Source: Agrobacterium tumefaciens
Lineage (GTDB): Bacteria > Pseudomonadota > Alphaproteobacteria > Rhizobiales > Rhizobiaceae
Direction: 5' to 3'
Length of the DNA stretch: 64,000 nucleotides
Assembly: GCA_025560025.1 (NCBI GenBank)
Contig: CP048486.1
Location: forward strand, 868,001-932,000
Positions 38,958-48,359 of this stretch are shown here, piece after piece. Made by a program: the position numbers and the translations under genes. The notes under the pieces are model-generated. The model ran no database searches. It had not been told where the DNA came from and saw nothing but the letters and a program-made list of their open reading frames with translations. Position 1 is the first letter of the stretch; the number at the start of each line of letters is the position of its first letter.

Positions 38958-40757
38958 GTGGCAGATATTGAAGCGCAGAAAGCGGCGAAACAGAGAAGCC
39001 TGAAGCCGCTTCTTGGCCTTTTCCCCTATCTCAGGCGTTATCGCGGCCTGATGGCGGCTGCCCTTTTCGCACTTGTCCTGTCTTCCGCCACCACACTCGC
39101 CCTGCCGCTTGCCGTCCGCCGTATCATTGATCACGGCTTCCAGACGCCCGATGGCGGCATGATCAACAGCTATTTCGCCATGCTGCTGGCAATTGCCGTC
39201 CTCCTCGCGCTTGCCAGCGCCATGCGCTATTATTACGTCATGACCATTGGCGAAAGGGTCGTTGCCGACCTGCGCCGCGATGTCTTTGCCCATCTCACCA
39301 CGCTGTCGCAGCAGTTTTTCGATACTAATCGATCCGGTGAACTGACCTCGCGGCTGACCGCCGACACGGTGCAGATCCGTTCCGCCTTCGGGTCATCCGC
39401 CTCTGTAGCATTGCGCAACATCATCATGTGTTGTGGCGCAGTGGCGATGATGATCTATACCAGCCCCGGCCTTTCCGGTCTTGCGCTGCTTGCCATTCCC
39501 TTCATCGTGTTTCCGCTGATCGCTTTCGGACGTTCCGTCCGCGCCCGCTCGCGCACCACGCAGGACACATTGGCCAATTCCGCCGCCTATGCTTCCGAGA
39601 CGATTGCGGCGAGCCGCACGGTGCAATCCTTTAATGCCGAGACCCTCGCAAATGCGCGTTATGGCGCCTCCGTGGAGGCCGCCTATCAGGGTGCGCGCGC
39701 CGCGATCGGTGCACGCTCCATCCTCACTGCCGTTGCCATTGCGCTGGTCTTCGGCAGCGTCGTCGGCATTCTCTGGTATGGCGCACAGAGCGTCCTGTCC
39801 GGCGGCATGACCGCCGGCACGCTCGGCCAATTCGTGCTTTATTCAGTCATCGCTGCAAGCGGCCTTGGCCAGCTTTCGGAAGTCTGGGGGGAACTGGCGC
39901 AGGCGGGCGGTGCCGCCGAACGGCTTTCCGAACTACTGGACGAGCGCTCACCCGTCATCGAACCGACGGCGCCCATTGCCCTGATACAGCCTCCGCGCGG
40001 CGAGGCGGCATTTGAGAATGTCGATTTCATCTACCCCCTCGCGACGGGACGGCCGATCATCTCCGGCCTCTCCTTCAAGGTGAACGCCGGTGAAACCGTT
40101 GCCATTGTCGGCCCATCCGGCGCGGGCAAGAGCACGGTCTTTTCGCTACTGATGCGGTTTTACGATCCGCAAAAAGGCCGCATCACTGTTGATGGCACGG
40201 ATATCCGCGACGTCAGCCTGGCGGACCTGCGCGCGCGCCTTTCCATCGTTCCGCAGGATGTGGCGATATTCGCCTCCTCCATCCACGATAACATCGCCTT
40301 CGGCCGGCCGGATGCGACACGCGAGGAGGTCCGTGCGGCTGCGACCGCCGCACAGGCGGACAGTTTCATCGCGCGACTGACCGATGGTTATGATACGCAG
40401 GTGGGTGAACGCGGCGTTACGCTTTCCGGTGGCCAGCGCCAACGCATTGCGATTGCCCGCGCGATCCTGCGCAATGCGCCGATTCTGCTGCTCGACGAGG
40501 CGACCTCAGCGCTCGATGCGGAAAGCGAAATGCTGGTGCAGAAGGCTCTCGATGAGCTGATGAAGACCCGTACTACCATCGTCATCGCCCACCGCCTCGC
40601 CACCGTGCTGAAGGCCGACCGCATTCTGGTGATGGATGAGGGCCGTGTCATCGAGGAAGGCACGCACCAGAGCCTCATTCGCCAGAACGGCCTTTATGCA
40701 AAGCTTGCCCGACTGCAATTCCAGACGGGGCCGGACGAATTGCGCTTCCAGGCTTAA
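38958..40757 (+). CDS. ABC transporter, fused permease and ATPase (MsbA-like exporter)
   Basis: 599 residues from a GTG at 38958 with GAGGAG ten bases upstream. The frame is open 56 codons further 5' from 38790, but that part is unlike exporters. Six transmembrane helices lie in about 25-310 (ABC_membrane). The nucleotide-binding domain at about 355-595 has Walker A GPSGAGKST (near 385), Q-loop VPQDVAIF, signature LSGGQRQR and Walker B ILLLDEATSALD. It works as a homodimer; substrate could be lipid, drug or peptide. Its stop abuts the convergent dehydrogenase stop. Confidence 0.93.
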   Translation: MADIEAQKAAKQRSLKPLLGLFPYLRRYRGLMAAALFALVLSSATTLALPLAVRRIIDHGFQTPDGGMINSYFAMLLAIAVLLALASAMRYYYVMTIGERVVADLRRDVFAHLTTLSQQFFDTNRSGELTSRLTADTVQIRSAFGSSASVALRNIIMCCGAVAMMIYTSPGLSGLALLAIPFIVFPLIAFGRSVRARSRTTQDTLANSAAYASETIAASRTVQSFNAETLANARYGASVEAAYQGARAAIGARSILTAVAIALVFGSVVGILWYGAQSVLSGGMTAGTLGQFVLYSVIAASGLGQLSEVWGELAQAGGAAERLSELLDERSPVIEPTAPIALIQPPRGEAAFENVDFIYPLATGRPIISGLSFKVNAGETVAIVGPSGAGKSTVFSLLMRFYDPQKGRITVDGTDIRDVSLADLRARLSIVPQDVAIFASSIHDNIAFGRPDATREEVRAAATAAQADSFIARLTDGYDTQVGERGVTLSGGQRQRIAIARAILRNAPILLLDEATSALDAESEMLVQKALDELMKTRTTIVIAHRLATVLKADRILVMDEGRVIEEGTHQSLIRQNGLYAKLARLQFQTGPDELRFQA

Positions 40758-42404
40758 TCACGCCAGCACTTTGCGCCCTGCAACACGGCCTGAAAACAGG
40801 CAACCACCAAGGAATGTGCCCTCAAGCGCATTATAGCCGTGCATGCCGCCACCGCCGAAACCCGCCACCTCACCGGCGGCATAAAGACCCGGCACCGGCG
40901 CACCGGCACCATCCAGCACGCGCGCCTCAAGGTCCGTATGCAGACCGCCCAGCGTCTTGCGTGTCAACACATGCAGGCGCACGGCGATTAATGGTCCCAT
41001 CGCGGGATCGAGCAGCCGATGTGGTTTTGCGGTGCGCATCAGCCTGTCGCCAAGATAACGACGTGCGCCATGGATTGCCGTCACCTGCGCATCCTTGCAG
41101 AAACCGTTTTCGATCTCACGGTCGCGCGCCTCTATCTGGTGGCGAAGATGGCCAATATCCAATCGGTCATCGCCGCTGATTGCATTCATCGCCGGTACAA
41201 GTTCTTCCAGCGTGTCGCGGACAGCAAAATCCTCCCCGCACTCCATGAAAGCCTGTACCGGCCCGGGTGGCTCTTTGCCCAGACGTTTGAGGAGCAGCCG
41301 CACATCTTTACCCGTCAGATCAGGATTTTGCTCCGAGCCTGAAAGAGCGAATTCTTTCTTGATGATCGCCTTGGTCAAGATGAACCAGCTATGGCCGCTG
41401 CCGCGCTCGCCCAGCATTTTAAGCGTGCCGAGCGTATCGAAGCCCGGCATGGCGGGCGCTGTGAGCCGGTTTCCATCCGCATCACACCAGAAGGACGAAG
41501 GGCCGGGCAGGATGCGGATACCGTGGCCCGGCCAGATCGGATCATGGTTTCTCACGCCTTCGGTATAGTGCCACATCCGGTCGCGATTGATGACCGTTCC
41601 ACCAGCTGTTTCCGAAATCGCGATCATCCGACCATCCACATGAGCGGGTACGCCGCACACCATGTTCGCGGGAGGCTTGCCGAGCCGCTCTACCGGCCAG
41701 TTACGCCGCACCAGCTCCTGATTGCCGCCGATGCCGCCGGAACTGACGATGACGGCCGAGGCCGCAATGGTGAAATCCCCCGCTACGTCCCGGCTGCTCT
41801 GTTGTCCGCGCAACACCGGATCCGTTGCAAGAACAGCGCCGGAAATGCCAGTCACGCGGCCGTCGGTGATATCCAGCCGATCGACGCGATGACGAAACCG
41901 GAGGGTTAGCCGGCCGCTCGCTGCCATGGTTTTCGCCTTTTCAGCAAAAGGCGCCAGCACGCCGGGACCCGTGCCCCATGTGACGTGGAAACGCGGCACG
42001 GAATTGCCGTGGCCATGGGCAAGGGCGCCGCCACGCTCGGCCCAGCCAACCACCGGAAACCAGCGCATGCCCAGCCGATGCAACCATTCACGTTTCTCGC
42101 CGGCGGCGAAATTGAGATAGGCTTCGGCCCACCGTTGCGGCCAATGATCTTCTGAGCGATCAAAACCGGCCGAACCAAACCAATCCTGCCTCGCCAGATC
42201 AAGACTGTCGCGCACCCGCATAAGGCGCTGCTCGGGACTATCGATGAAAAACAGCCCACCGAGCGACCAGAAAGCCTGCCCGCCAAGGTTCTGCTCTCCT
42301 TCCTGATCCACAAGGCAAACGCTGAGACCACGCTCGACAGCCTCCGTTGCCGCGACCAGTCCAGCAAGCCCCGCACCGACAACAATCACATCATACCGCT
42401 CCAT
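40758..42404 (-). CDS. FAD-binding dehydrogenase (COG3573, fumarate reductase/KstD-like)
   Basis: 548 residues. Starts MERYDVIVVGAGLAGLVAATEA with a Rossmann GxGxxG for FAD; LGGQAFWSLGGLFF and SSGGIGGNQELVRRNWP are typical of this group. The C-terminal FAD contact is GLYAAGEVAGFGGGGMHGYNALEGTFLGGC. Substrate unknown; relatives dehydrogenate 3-ketosteroids or reduce enoyl compounds. A 16-bp palindrome TTTACG-CGAA-CGTAAA lies 30 bp upstream. Confidence 0.9.
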   Translation of the reverse strand: MERYDVIVVGAGLAGLVAATEAVERGLSVCLVDQEGEQNLGGQAFWSLGGLFFIDSPEQRLMRVRDSLDLARQDWFGSAGFDRSEDHWPQRWAEAYLNFAAGEKREWLHRLGMRWFPVVGWAERGGALAHGHGNSVPRFHVTWGTGPGVLAPFAEKAKTMAASGRLTLRFRHRVDRLDITDGRVTGISGAVLATDPVLRGQQSSRDVAGDFTIAASAVIVSSGGIGGNQELVRRNWPVERLGKPPANMVCGVPAHVDGRMIAISETAGGTVINRDRMWHYTEGVRNHDPIWPGHGIRILPGPSSFWCDADGNRLTAPAMPGFDTLGTLKMLGERGSGHSWFILTKAIIKKEFALSGSEQNPDLTGKDVRLLLKRLGKEPPGPVQAFMECGEDFAVRDTLEELVPAMNAISGDDRLDIGHLRHQIEARDREIENGFCKDAQVTAIHGARRYLGDRLMRTAKPHRLLDPAMGPLIAVRLHVLTRKTLGGLHTDLEARVLDGAGAPVPGLYAAGEVAGFGGGGMHGYNALEGTFLGGCLFSGRVAGRKVLA

Positions 42405-42433
42405 CAGTCCCTCCCAGATATGACGGAATTACT

Positions 42434-42449
42434 TTTACGCGAACGTAAA
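42434..42449 (-). promoter_or_regulatory. Palindromic operator candidate before the FAD dehydrogenase gene
   Basis: Perfect 6-4-6 palindrome TTTACG-CGAA-CGTAAA, 30 bp from the start codon. The half-site resembles that of MerR-type LiuR regulators of branched-chain and acyl catabolism, from memory. Function inferred from position. Confidence 0.5.
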
Positions 42450-42491
42450 TTCACTCGCGTCACAAGGCAACCGCCAAGATGCGGCTTCTGA

Positions 42492-43523
42492 CTAGCGCTC
42501 GGTGAGCTTCAGTTCGATACGGCGGTTCTGCTGGCGCGCTTCCGGCGTGTCGCCTTCTGCAATCGGCTGATATTCGCCGAACCCGGCAGCAACCAGACGG
42601 TTTGACGGAACGCCCTTGGAGATCAGGAATTTCACCACCGAGGTGGCGCGGGCTGAGGAAAGTTCCCAATTGTCGCGGTAACGGCCGGAGCCGGAAAGCT
42701 GGACATTGTCCGTATGACCGTCAACGCGCAGGACCCAGTTGATCTCCGCCGGGATTTCCTTGGCAAGATCGATCAAAGCCGTCGCCAGCTTCTCCATCTC
42801 AGCCTGCCCTTCCGGATTAAGCTCGTTGCCACCGGAAGGAAACAGCACTTCGGACTGGAAGACGAAACGGTCACCGACGATACGGATATTTTCGCGATCC
42901 GAGAGGATTTCGCGCAGACGCCCGAAGAAATCAGACCGATAACGGTTCAGTTCCTGCACCCTCTGCGCCAGCGCCACATTGAGGCGACGGCCGAGATCGG
43001 CGATCTTGACCTGAGACGAGGCATCCTTGGCTTCCGAAGCCTGAAGCGCAGCCTCCACCGAAGCGATCTGCGCCCTGAGTGCCGCAATCTGCTGGTTGAG
43101 CAATTCGATCTGGGCGGAGGCACGGGAATTTGCCTGTTTCTGGTCGTCCAGTTCGCCGGTAAGGCTACCGATCCGGGCATTGGCGCTTGCATTGTTGCCC
43201 GATCCCGCATCAAGAAGCGACTGCAGGCGCGAGCGTTCGTTTTCGGATGCGGCAAGGGTGGATTGAAGGCTCGCCAGTGCGTCCTCGATATCCTGCTTGT
43301 TGCCCTTTTCCATGGCCAAAAGCTCGGTCAGTTCCGCTATCTGGCTGTTGAGGCGCGTCAGCACCTCGTCCTTGCCGGTGATTTCCCGCGACAGCACGAA
43401 TTGCGCCAGCACGAAAACCGTGAGCAGAAACATGATGGCCATGAGCAGCGTCGAGAGCGCATCGACGAAACCCGGCCAATAATCCACACCCCTGTCGCGG
43501 CGGCGGTTGCGCGCAAGCGCCAT
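42492..43523 (-). CDS. OmpA/MotB-like peptidoglycan-binding inner-membrane protein
   Basis: 343 residues. One transmembrane helix (about 22-46, FVDALSTLLMAIMFLLTVFVL) with an Asp at its start, resembling the MotB/ExbD plug. A long periplasmic coiled coil (about 55-195) follows, then an OmpA domain (about 215-343) with RVDGHTDNVQLSGSGRYRDN and ELSSARATSVVKFL. It begins 2 bp after the MotA-like gene stop, so the two form a stator-like pair. Conserved in Rhizobiales and usually called peptidoglycan-binding protein; process driven is not known. Confidence 0.87.
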   Translation of the reverse strand: MALARNRRRDRGVDYWPGFVDALSTLLMAIMFLLTVFVLAQFVLSREITGKDEVLTRLNSQIAELTELLAMEKGNKQDIEDALASLQSTLAASENERSRLQSLLDAGSGNNASANARIGSLTGELDDQKQANSRASAQIELLNQQIAALRAQIASVEAALQASEAKDASSQVKIADLGRRLNVALAQRVQELNRYRSDFFGRLREILSDRENIRIVGDRFVFQSEVLFPSGGNELNPEGQAEMEKLATALIDLAKEIPAEINWVLRVDGHTDNVQLSGSGRYRDNWELSSARATSVVKFLISKGVPSNRLVAAGFGEYQPIAEGDTPEARQQNRRIELKLTER

Positions 43524-43525
43524 GG

Positions 43526-44545
43526 CTACTCGCTCCCGTTATCGTGCCGGGTGCGTCCGGAGGATTTTGTCTCCCCGTCGATGCGTGTCGACAGCCGATC
43601 GAGCGTGCGCCGGAGCGACCTCGATTCCTCCTGCTGCGCCTCGATCCAGTCGCGCAGCATCTGCTGTTCGCTGCGCATATTCTTGACCAGGCCCTGAATG
43701 CCCTCGGCAAGGCTGGTCATGGCCGCGAGCGAACGCTCGGTGCTGACAACTGCACCGGGTTCAGCCTTGAACTCCCTCGGCATTTCCGCCGAGGTATCCG
43801 TCACGGAAGACAGCCAGTTCTCGAGCTGGGTGTAAAAACGATTCTGGGCGCGGCCTGCCTGAAGATCGAGAAATCCGAGGATCAGCGAGCCCGAAAGACC
43901 AAGCAGCGATGAGGAAAACGCCGTTCCCATGCCCGCCAGCGGCGCGGTCAGGCCGGCCTTGAGGGAGCCGAGAATATCGTTGCTGTCGCCGGCGCTTGGA
44001 TCAAGCGACTGGATGACGTTGCTGATGGCGCCAATGGTGCCAATGAGGCCCCAGAAGGTGCCGAGCAGGCCAAGGAAAACCAGAAGGCCAACGAGATAAC
44101 GCGAGGTATCGCGTGTCTCATCAAGGCGAGTCGCGATGGAATCGAGGATCGTGCGCTGCGTAACGGCGGAAAGCCGGACCTCACCGCGCTTGCCGATCAG
44201 CGTGCTCATGGGGGCAAGCAGTTTTGGCGCGCGGCCAACCTTCTCAACGCTGCCGGCGGCGCGGAACGCGTTGAACCAGCGCACTTCCGAACGCAGGCTC
44301 ATTGTCTGCGTGAACACCAGAATGATGCCGATGGCGAGAACGCCGAGAATGAAACCGTTGAGACCCGGGTTCGTCATGAAGGCGGTGTGCGCCTGCCGGT
44401 AAAGAATGGCCGCTAGGAAACCGACGAGGATCAGAAACAGAACCATCGTCCAGAGAAACGGTGTCGGGCTGGACAGCTTGTGGCTGTATTGCCGCGTGGT
44501 CACCGGCTTCTCGACGCCGAGATCAAGTAACTCCGAATCCGCCAT
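43526..44545 (-). CDS. MotA/TolQ/ExbB-family proton channel
   Basis: 339 residues. Transmembrane helices at about 33-53, 65-85, 165-190 and 205-230. The channel signature is LVGLLVFLGLLGTFWGLIGTIGA and the last helix reads GMGTAFSSSLLGLSGSLILGF. A C-terminal cytoplasmic coiled-coil-like tail (about 280-330) is present. ATG at 44545 has GAAGGG upstream; the frame extends 48 codons 5' without similarity. Partner of the adjacent OmpA-domain protein. Not the flagellar MotA, since no flagellar gene is near. Often annotated MotA by automated pipelines. Confidence 0.87.
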   Translation of the reverse strand: MADSELLDLGVEKPVTTRQYSHKLSSPTPFLWTMVLFLILVGFLAAILYRQAHTAFMTNPGLNGFILGVLAIGIILVFTQTMSLRSEVRWFNAFRAAGSVEKVGRAPKLLAPMSTLIGKRGEVRLSAVTQRTILDSIATRLDETRDTSRYLVGLLVFLGLLGTFWGLIGTIGAISNVIQSLDPSAGDSNDILGSLKAGLTAPLAGMGTAFSSSLLGLSGSLILGFLDLQAGRAQNRFYTQLENWLSSVTDTSAEMPREFKAEPGAVVSTERSLAAMTSLAEGIQGLVKNMRSEQQMLRDWIEAQQEESRSLRRTLDRLSTRIDGETKSSGRTRHDNGSE

Positions 44546-44678
44546 AACGTTCGCATTCCCTTCGGTCAGGTATCCAGCGGAAGCTATTTGAAAATTGCGA
44601 CGATTTGAAGCGAAAAGCCGGTCTTTCGTCATACGCATTTTGCAAAGACGGATGGGACCAGCGCTCAGGAAAATAAAA

Positions 44679-44703
44679 ACGCCCGGCAAGGGTTCGCCGG
44701 GCG
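44679..44703 (-). terminator. Terminator of suhB
   Basis: gcccggc-aagggttc-gccgggc hairpin; the minus strand continues with GTTTTTATTTT. It lies 45 bases after the suhB stop. Confidence 0.82.
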
Positions 44704-44747
44704 CTTAAAAACTTGCATTAAACGGCAGGTTTTCTGCCGGAAATCGA

Positions 44748-45548
44748 TCAGCGGCCCGGTATCGGGCGGTTGGCGACTTCCACAAGCGACTTGTGGATAT
44801 ATTCATTTCCAGCCGCAACAGTACCGCTGCCGAAGATGTCCGTGCCGCCCTTGATATCAGAGGCGAAGCCACCGGCCTCGCGAATCAGCACCAGACCGGC
44901 CGCCATGTCCCAGGGCGAAAGATCCGCCTCCCAGAAACCGTCGAGACGGCCCGCAGCAACATAGGCAAGGTCAAGTGCTGCCGCGCCCATGCGGCGAATG
45001 CCGGCCGCTTCACCCATGACGTGACGGAGCTCGACGAGGAATTTACCGTGATTGCCACGGCCGAGATGCGGCACACCGCAGCCGATGACGCAATCGGTCA
45101 ACGCCTTACGCGCTGCAACACGAATGCGGCGATCGTTGAGGAAGGCGCCGCCGCCACGCTCGGCAGTATAGAGTTCGTCGGTCGCCGGGTTGAAGATCAC
45201 GCCGGCGACGACTTCACCGTTACGCTCCAGCGCGATGGAAACGGCGAAATGCGGAATGCCGTGCAGGAAATTGGTCGTGCCATCAAGCGGATCGACGATC
45301 CAGCGATGGGCGCCATCACTGCCTTTTTCCTCGCCGCCTTCCTCGCCCAGGAAGTCGTAGGTGGGGCGGGCCTTCATCAGTTCATCGCGCACGATCTTCT
45401 CGGCCTTGAGGTCTGCCTGTGACACGAAGTCACTCGGTCCCTTGACCGAAACCTGAAGGTTCTGCACTTCACCGAAGTCACGCGACAAAGACTTACCCGC
45501 CTTGATGGCGGCCTGAACCATGACATTGAGAAGGGCTGAACGGGCCAT
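44748..45548 (-). CDS. suhB: Inositol-1-monophosphatase SuhB
   Basis: 266 residues. Mg2+-dependent phosphatase with motif A VDPLDGTTNFLHGIPHFAVSIA, the metal Glu in FLGEEGGEEKG and motif B WDMAAGLVLIREAGG. Hydrolyses inositol monophosphate; in E. coli SuhB also joins the rRNA antitermination complex. ATG at 45548 gives the family start MARSALLNVMVQAA. Confidence 0.95.
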   Translation of the reverse strand: MARSALLNVMVQAAIKAGKSLSRDFGEVQNLQVSVKGPSDFVSQADLKAEKIVRDELMKARPTYDFLGEEGGEEKGSDGAHRWIVDPLDGTTNFLHGIPHFAVSIALERNGEVVAGVIFNPATDELYTAERGGGAFLNDRRIRVAARKALTDCVIGCGVPHLGRGNHGKFLVELRHVMGEAAGIRRMGAAALDLAYVAAGRLDGFWEADLSPWDMAAGLVLIREAGGFASDIKGGTDIFGSGTVAAGNEYIHKSLVEVANRPIPGR

Positions 45549-45712
45549 CGAGTTTGTTTCCTGGAAAGCTTGCGAACCGCCCGAAAGCTTGCCGGGCAGG
45601 CACGTCATTATTTTCTTGAATTGAAAGTTTGCGGTTCAAGACCACAAAACGCGCGGAAATTCAAGGCAAAAAGCCCGCGGGCGAACGCCGGCAGCGGTTG
45701 AGCCGCCCTGCA

Positions 45713-46807
45713 TCACACCGGGCGGAACCGATTTGCCGCCTCGATCGCCTTTTTCTGCTGCTCGTCGGTGATGCCGAGATAAAAATCCTCAAGAGCCGGA
45801 TCCTTGAGCCCTGCACGCCGGGAAAGCACATACCATTTAGCCGCTTCCACCGGGTCGGGTCGGGTGCCCAGTGCCTGAATATAGAGGTGCGCCACCTTGT
45901 TCTGGGCCACGACATTGCCGCGCTGTGCAGCGCCATAAAGCCAGCGGAAGCCCTCATCCAGATTTCGCTCGCCGCCAAAACCATTGACCAGCCAGATGCC
46001 GAGATCGACCTGCGCGGTATCGTAGCCCGCCTTCGCGGCCCGCATCAGCCAGTCCCTTGCCTTGGCCTTCTTTTCGGCAGGCACATCCTTGAGCGACCAG
46101 TAAATCTGCGACACCGCATATTGCGCGTCGGCAATGCCCTGTTCGGCGGATTTCTCATAAAACGGCATGGCCATCAGCAATCCCTTGGCACCAGGATTTT
46201 CCGAAACCAGGATCTGCCCCCAGTTGAACTGGGCCGAGGCATTGCCGGCTTCCGCGGCCCGGCGCATGTAATCGTCGGCCTTCACCTTGTCGCGGGTGAC
46301 GAATTTACCTTCCATCAGGATCAGGGCGAATTTGAACATGGCGACGGCGTCACCACCCTGCGCCGCCTGCTGGTACCAGAAAGCCGCTGTCTTTTCGTCA
46401 CGGGCAATGCCGAGCCCGCGCGACATCATTTCCGCCACCAGCGTCTGGGCAGCCGCATCGCCGTTCTGCGCGCGGTTCAACGCCTTGTCGAGCGCCTGCA
46501 CATATTCACCGCGCTGGAAATGACCGTAGGCCTCGTCCACCCTGCCCTTGAACTCCTTTTCAGGCGGCAGGGCCGGCAGTTCGGCCCCCATGCGCTGATA
46601 GACGTTGACGCCCTGCGACGGTTGCAAATCCTTCTGTTCTTCCGATTGCACCCTGCCCTGACGGGAAGGCTGCGCCTCATCCTCCATCTGCCGGGAAAGC
46701 GCGTTGCTTTCGCTCTGCGGTCCGGACTGGGCAAAAGCAATGCCCGCCGACGCGCCAAAAATCAGCGTCATCAGCGAAACGGAAAGGCAGAAAGGAACCG
46801 AGCGCAT
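45713..46807 (-). CDS. Sel1-like repeat (TPR-type) secreted protein
   Basis: 364 residues from the ATG at 46807 (AGG six bases upstream; an ATG at 46813 and a TTG at 46825 are alternatives). Signal peptide MRSVPFCLSVSLMTLIFGASA to AFA. A polar linker precedes at least five Sel1 repeats, for example AAFWYQQAAQGGDAVAMF, ADDYMRRAAEAGNASAQF, MPFYEKSAEQGIADAQY and ARDWLMRAAKAGYDTAQV. Periplasmic scaffold type; partner unknown. Adjacent to and probably co-transcribed with the ThiE-like gene. Confidence 0.88.
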   Translation of the reverse strand: MRSVPFCLSVSLMTLIFGASAGIAFAQSGPQSESNALSRQMEDEAQPSRQGRVQSEEQKDLQPSQGVNVYQRMGAELPALPPEKEFKGRVDEAYGHFQRGEYVQALDKALNRAQNGDAAAQTLVAEMMSRGLGIARDEKTAAFWYQQAAQGGDAVAMFKFALILMEGKFVTRDKVKADDYMRRAAEAGNASAQFNWGQILVSENPGAKGLLMAMPFYEKSAEQGIADAQYAVSQIYWSLKDVPAEKKAKARDWLMRAAKAGYDTAQVDLGIWLVNGFGGERNLDEGFRWLYGAAQRGNVVAQNKVAHLYIQALGTRPDPVEAAKWYVLSRRAGLKDPALEDFYLGITDEQQKKAIEAANRFRPV

Positions 46808-46821
46808 GAACATCGCCTGTA

Positions 46822-47487
46822 TCAACCGCCAAACCGTGGCGCTTTTTCGTCAAGCAACGCGTTGATTTCAGAAACGGCCTGGGCGGCGCCGGCAGCATTG
46901 TCGAAAACGCCGCTGCGCATCGCCACAAATTCCACACCGGTTTCAGCAACGGCAATCACCGAGGATGGATCCGTGCCGCCCATGACGATGGCCGGGATTT
47001 CGATCATCGAAGCCCACCACTCGCCAAGCGCCAGATTTTTGGGGTGCGCTTCCGGCTTGATGTCGCCTTCGAGCTTGCCAAAAAAGACGTAGTCCGGATT
47101 GGACTCACCCTGTTCCAGAGCCTTGTGACGGTCATCCGCATTGCCGCCGCCGACGATCATCTTGGGCGTGAAATTTTCAACGGCTTCGGCAAGCGCCTCG
47201 GCATTGCCCGCCACATGCAGGCCGTCCGCCTTCACCCGGCCCGCAACCCGGCTATCGCCCGCGATGAGCGCAGCCGCACCCGCCTTCTGGACGAGAGGCA
47301 CGATCAGTTCGGCACGCTTCTGGAAAGAGGCGTCATCCAGACCGTATTGCGGAATGATGACCGAGGCCACATCGCCGCCCCGCAGTGCTTCTTCCACATC
47401 TGTCGCCTGCTTTTGCGCATCGTCCGATTGCGGGACGATCAGAACAAGGCGGCAACGGTCTTCAACTATGGTCATTGGTTCGTCCAT
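46822..47487 (-). CDS. ThiE-like (thiamine-phosphate synthase superfamily) protein
   Basis: 221 residues with the TIM-barrel layout of TMP synthase: CRLVLIVPQ, AAALIAGDSRVAGRVKADGLHVAG, KMIVGGGNADDRH, PDYVFFGKL and IPAIVMGGTD. The usual GQxD and GxSxH motifs are altered to VAGN and GGGNADDRH, and the TK phosphate site is missing, so catalysis as a true ThiE is doubtful. No other thiamine gene is near. ATG at 47487, with MTIVED four codons on as alternative. Confidence 0.8.
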   Translation of the reverse strand: MDEPMTIVEDRCRLVLIVPQSDDAQKQATDVEEALRGGDVASVIIPQYGLDDASFQKRAELIVPLVQKAGAAALIAGDSRVAGRVKADGLHVAGNAEALAEAVENFTPKMIVGGGNADDRHKALEQGESNPDYVFFGKLEGDIKPEAHPKNLALGEWWASMIEIPAIVMGGTDPSSVIAVAETGVEFVAMRSGVFDNAAGAAQAVSEINALLDEKAPRFGG

Positions 47488-47579
47488 TTCAGGCAGAAGA
47501 CACTTCCGGCGCGATCTGCACTCGTTTTGATATGATAAATCCGATAAACCGGACCGGCGAAAGGATCAACCATCCATCC

Positions 47580-48344
47580 ATGCTGACCGATTTTCATTTT
47601 TTCCTCGTCGCCATCCCCGCAGTCGTGCTTGTCGGCCTTTCCAAGGGTGGTTTGGGCGGCGCGCTGGCGCTGATGGGCGTGCCGCTGATGGCGCTTGCAA
47701 TCCCGCCGGTACAGGCAGCGGCGATCTTCCTGCCGATCCTGATCGTGATGGATCTCGTGGCGCTTTGGGCGTGGCGACACCACAATCACCGGCAGACGCT
47801 CCTCATCATGCTGCCCGGCGCAATCGCCGGCATCGCACTCGGCTGGGCAACCTCGAGCCTCATATCTGCAGATGCGATGCGGCTTGTCGTCGCCTCGGTG
47901 ACGATCCTCTTCGTGCTGCGCTATTTCCACGAGAGCTTCAAAAGCCGCAACGGGCAGCAAATCCCGGCCAGACCACAACGGCCGGCCGCCGCAACGCTCT
48001 GGTCCAGCCTTTCGGGTTATGCGAGTTTTGTCGCCCATGCGGGCGGCCCGCCCTTCCAGATCTATGTCCTGCCGCTGAAGCTCGACCCCAAGACCTATAC
48101 CGGCATGAGCGTGCGTTTCTTCGCCATCATGAACGCGATCAAGCTCATTCCCTATTTTGCGCTGGGCGCGCTGGACGCCACCAACCTCAAGACCTCGGCC
48201 AGCCTTTTGCCAGTCGCAATGCTGGCGACGCTCGCCGGTGCAAGGGTGGTGAAATACCTGAAACCATCGGTGTTTTACCCGCTGATGTATACCATGGCGC
48301 TGATCGCGGCCCTGAAACTGCTATGGGACGGACTGCCCTTTTAG
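47580..48344 (+). CDS. TauE/SafE family membrane transporter
   Basis: 254 residues with eight predicted helices. The repeats FFLVAIPAVVLVGLSKGGLGG and SGYASFVAHAGGPPFQIYVLP carry the two conserved GGxxG/AHxGGP motifs of the sulfite/sulfonate exporter family. Substrate may be sulfite, sulfoacetate or another anion. ATG at 47580 with AAAGGA upstream; the longer frame from 47385 overlaps the divergent ThiE-like gene and is not used. Confidence 0.9.
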   Translation: MLTDFHFFLVAIPAVVLVGLSKGGLGGALALMGVPLMALAIPPVQAAAIFLPILIVMDLVALWAWRHHNHRQTLLIMLPGAIAGIALGWATSSLISADAMRLVVASVTILFVLRYFHESFKSRNGQQIPARPQRPAAATLWSSLSGYASFVAHAGGPPFQIYVLPLKLDPKTYTGMSVRFFAIMNAIKLIPYFALGALDATNLKTSASLLPVAMLATLAGARVVKYLKPSVFYPLMYTMALIAALKLLWDGLPF

Positions 48345-48359
48345 GTTTTGACAGCCACT

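Noticed and set aside
42492..44545. Zorya defence system (ZorA/ZorB) interpretation
   Set aside because: No ZorC, ZorD or ZorE gene follows; neighbours are housekeeping (suhB) and a dehydrogenase.
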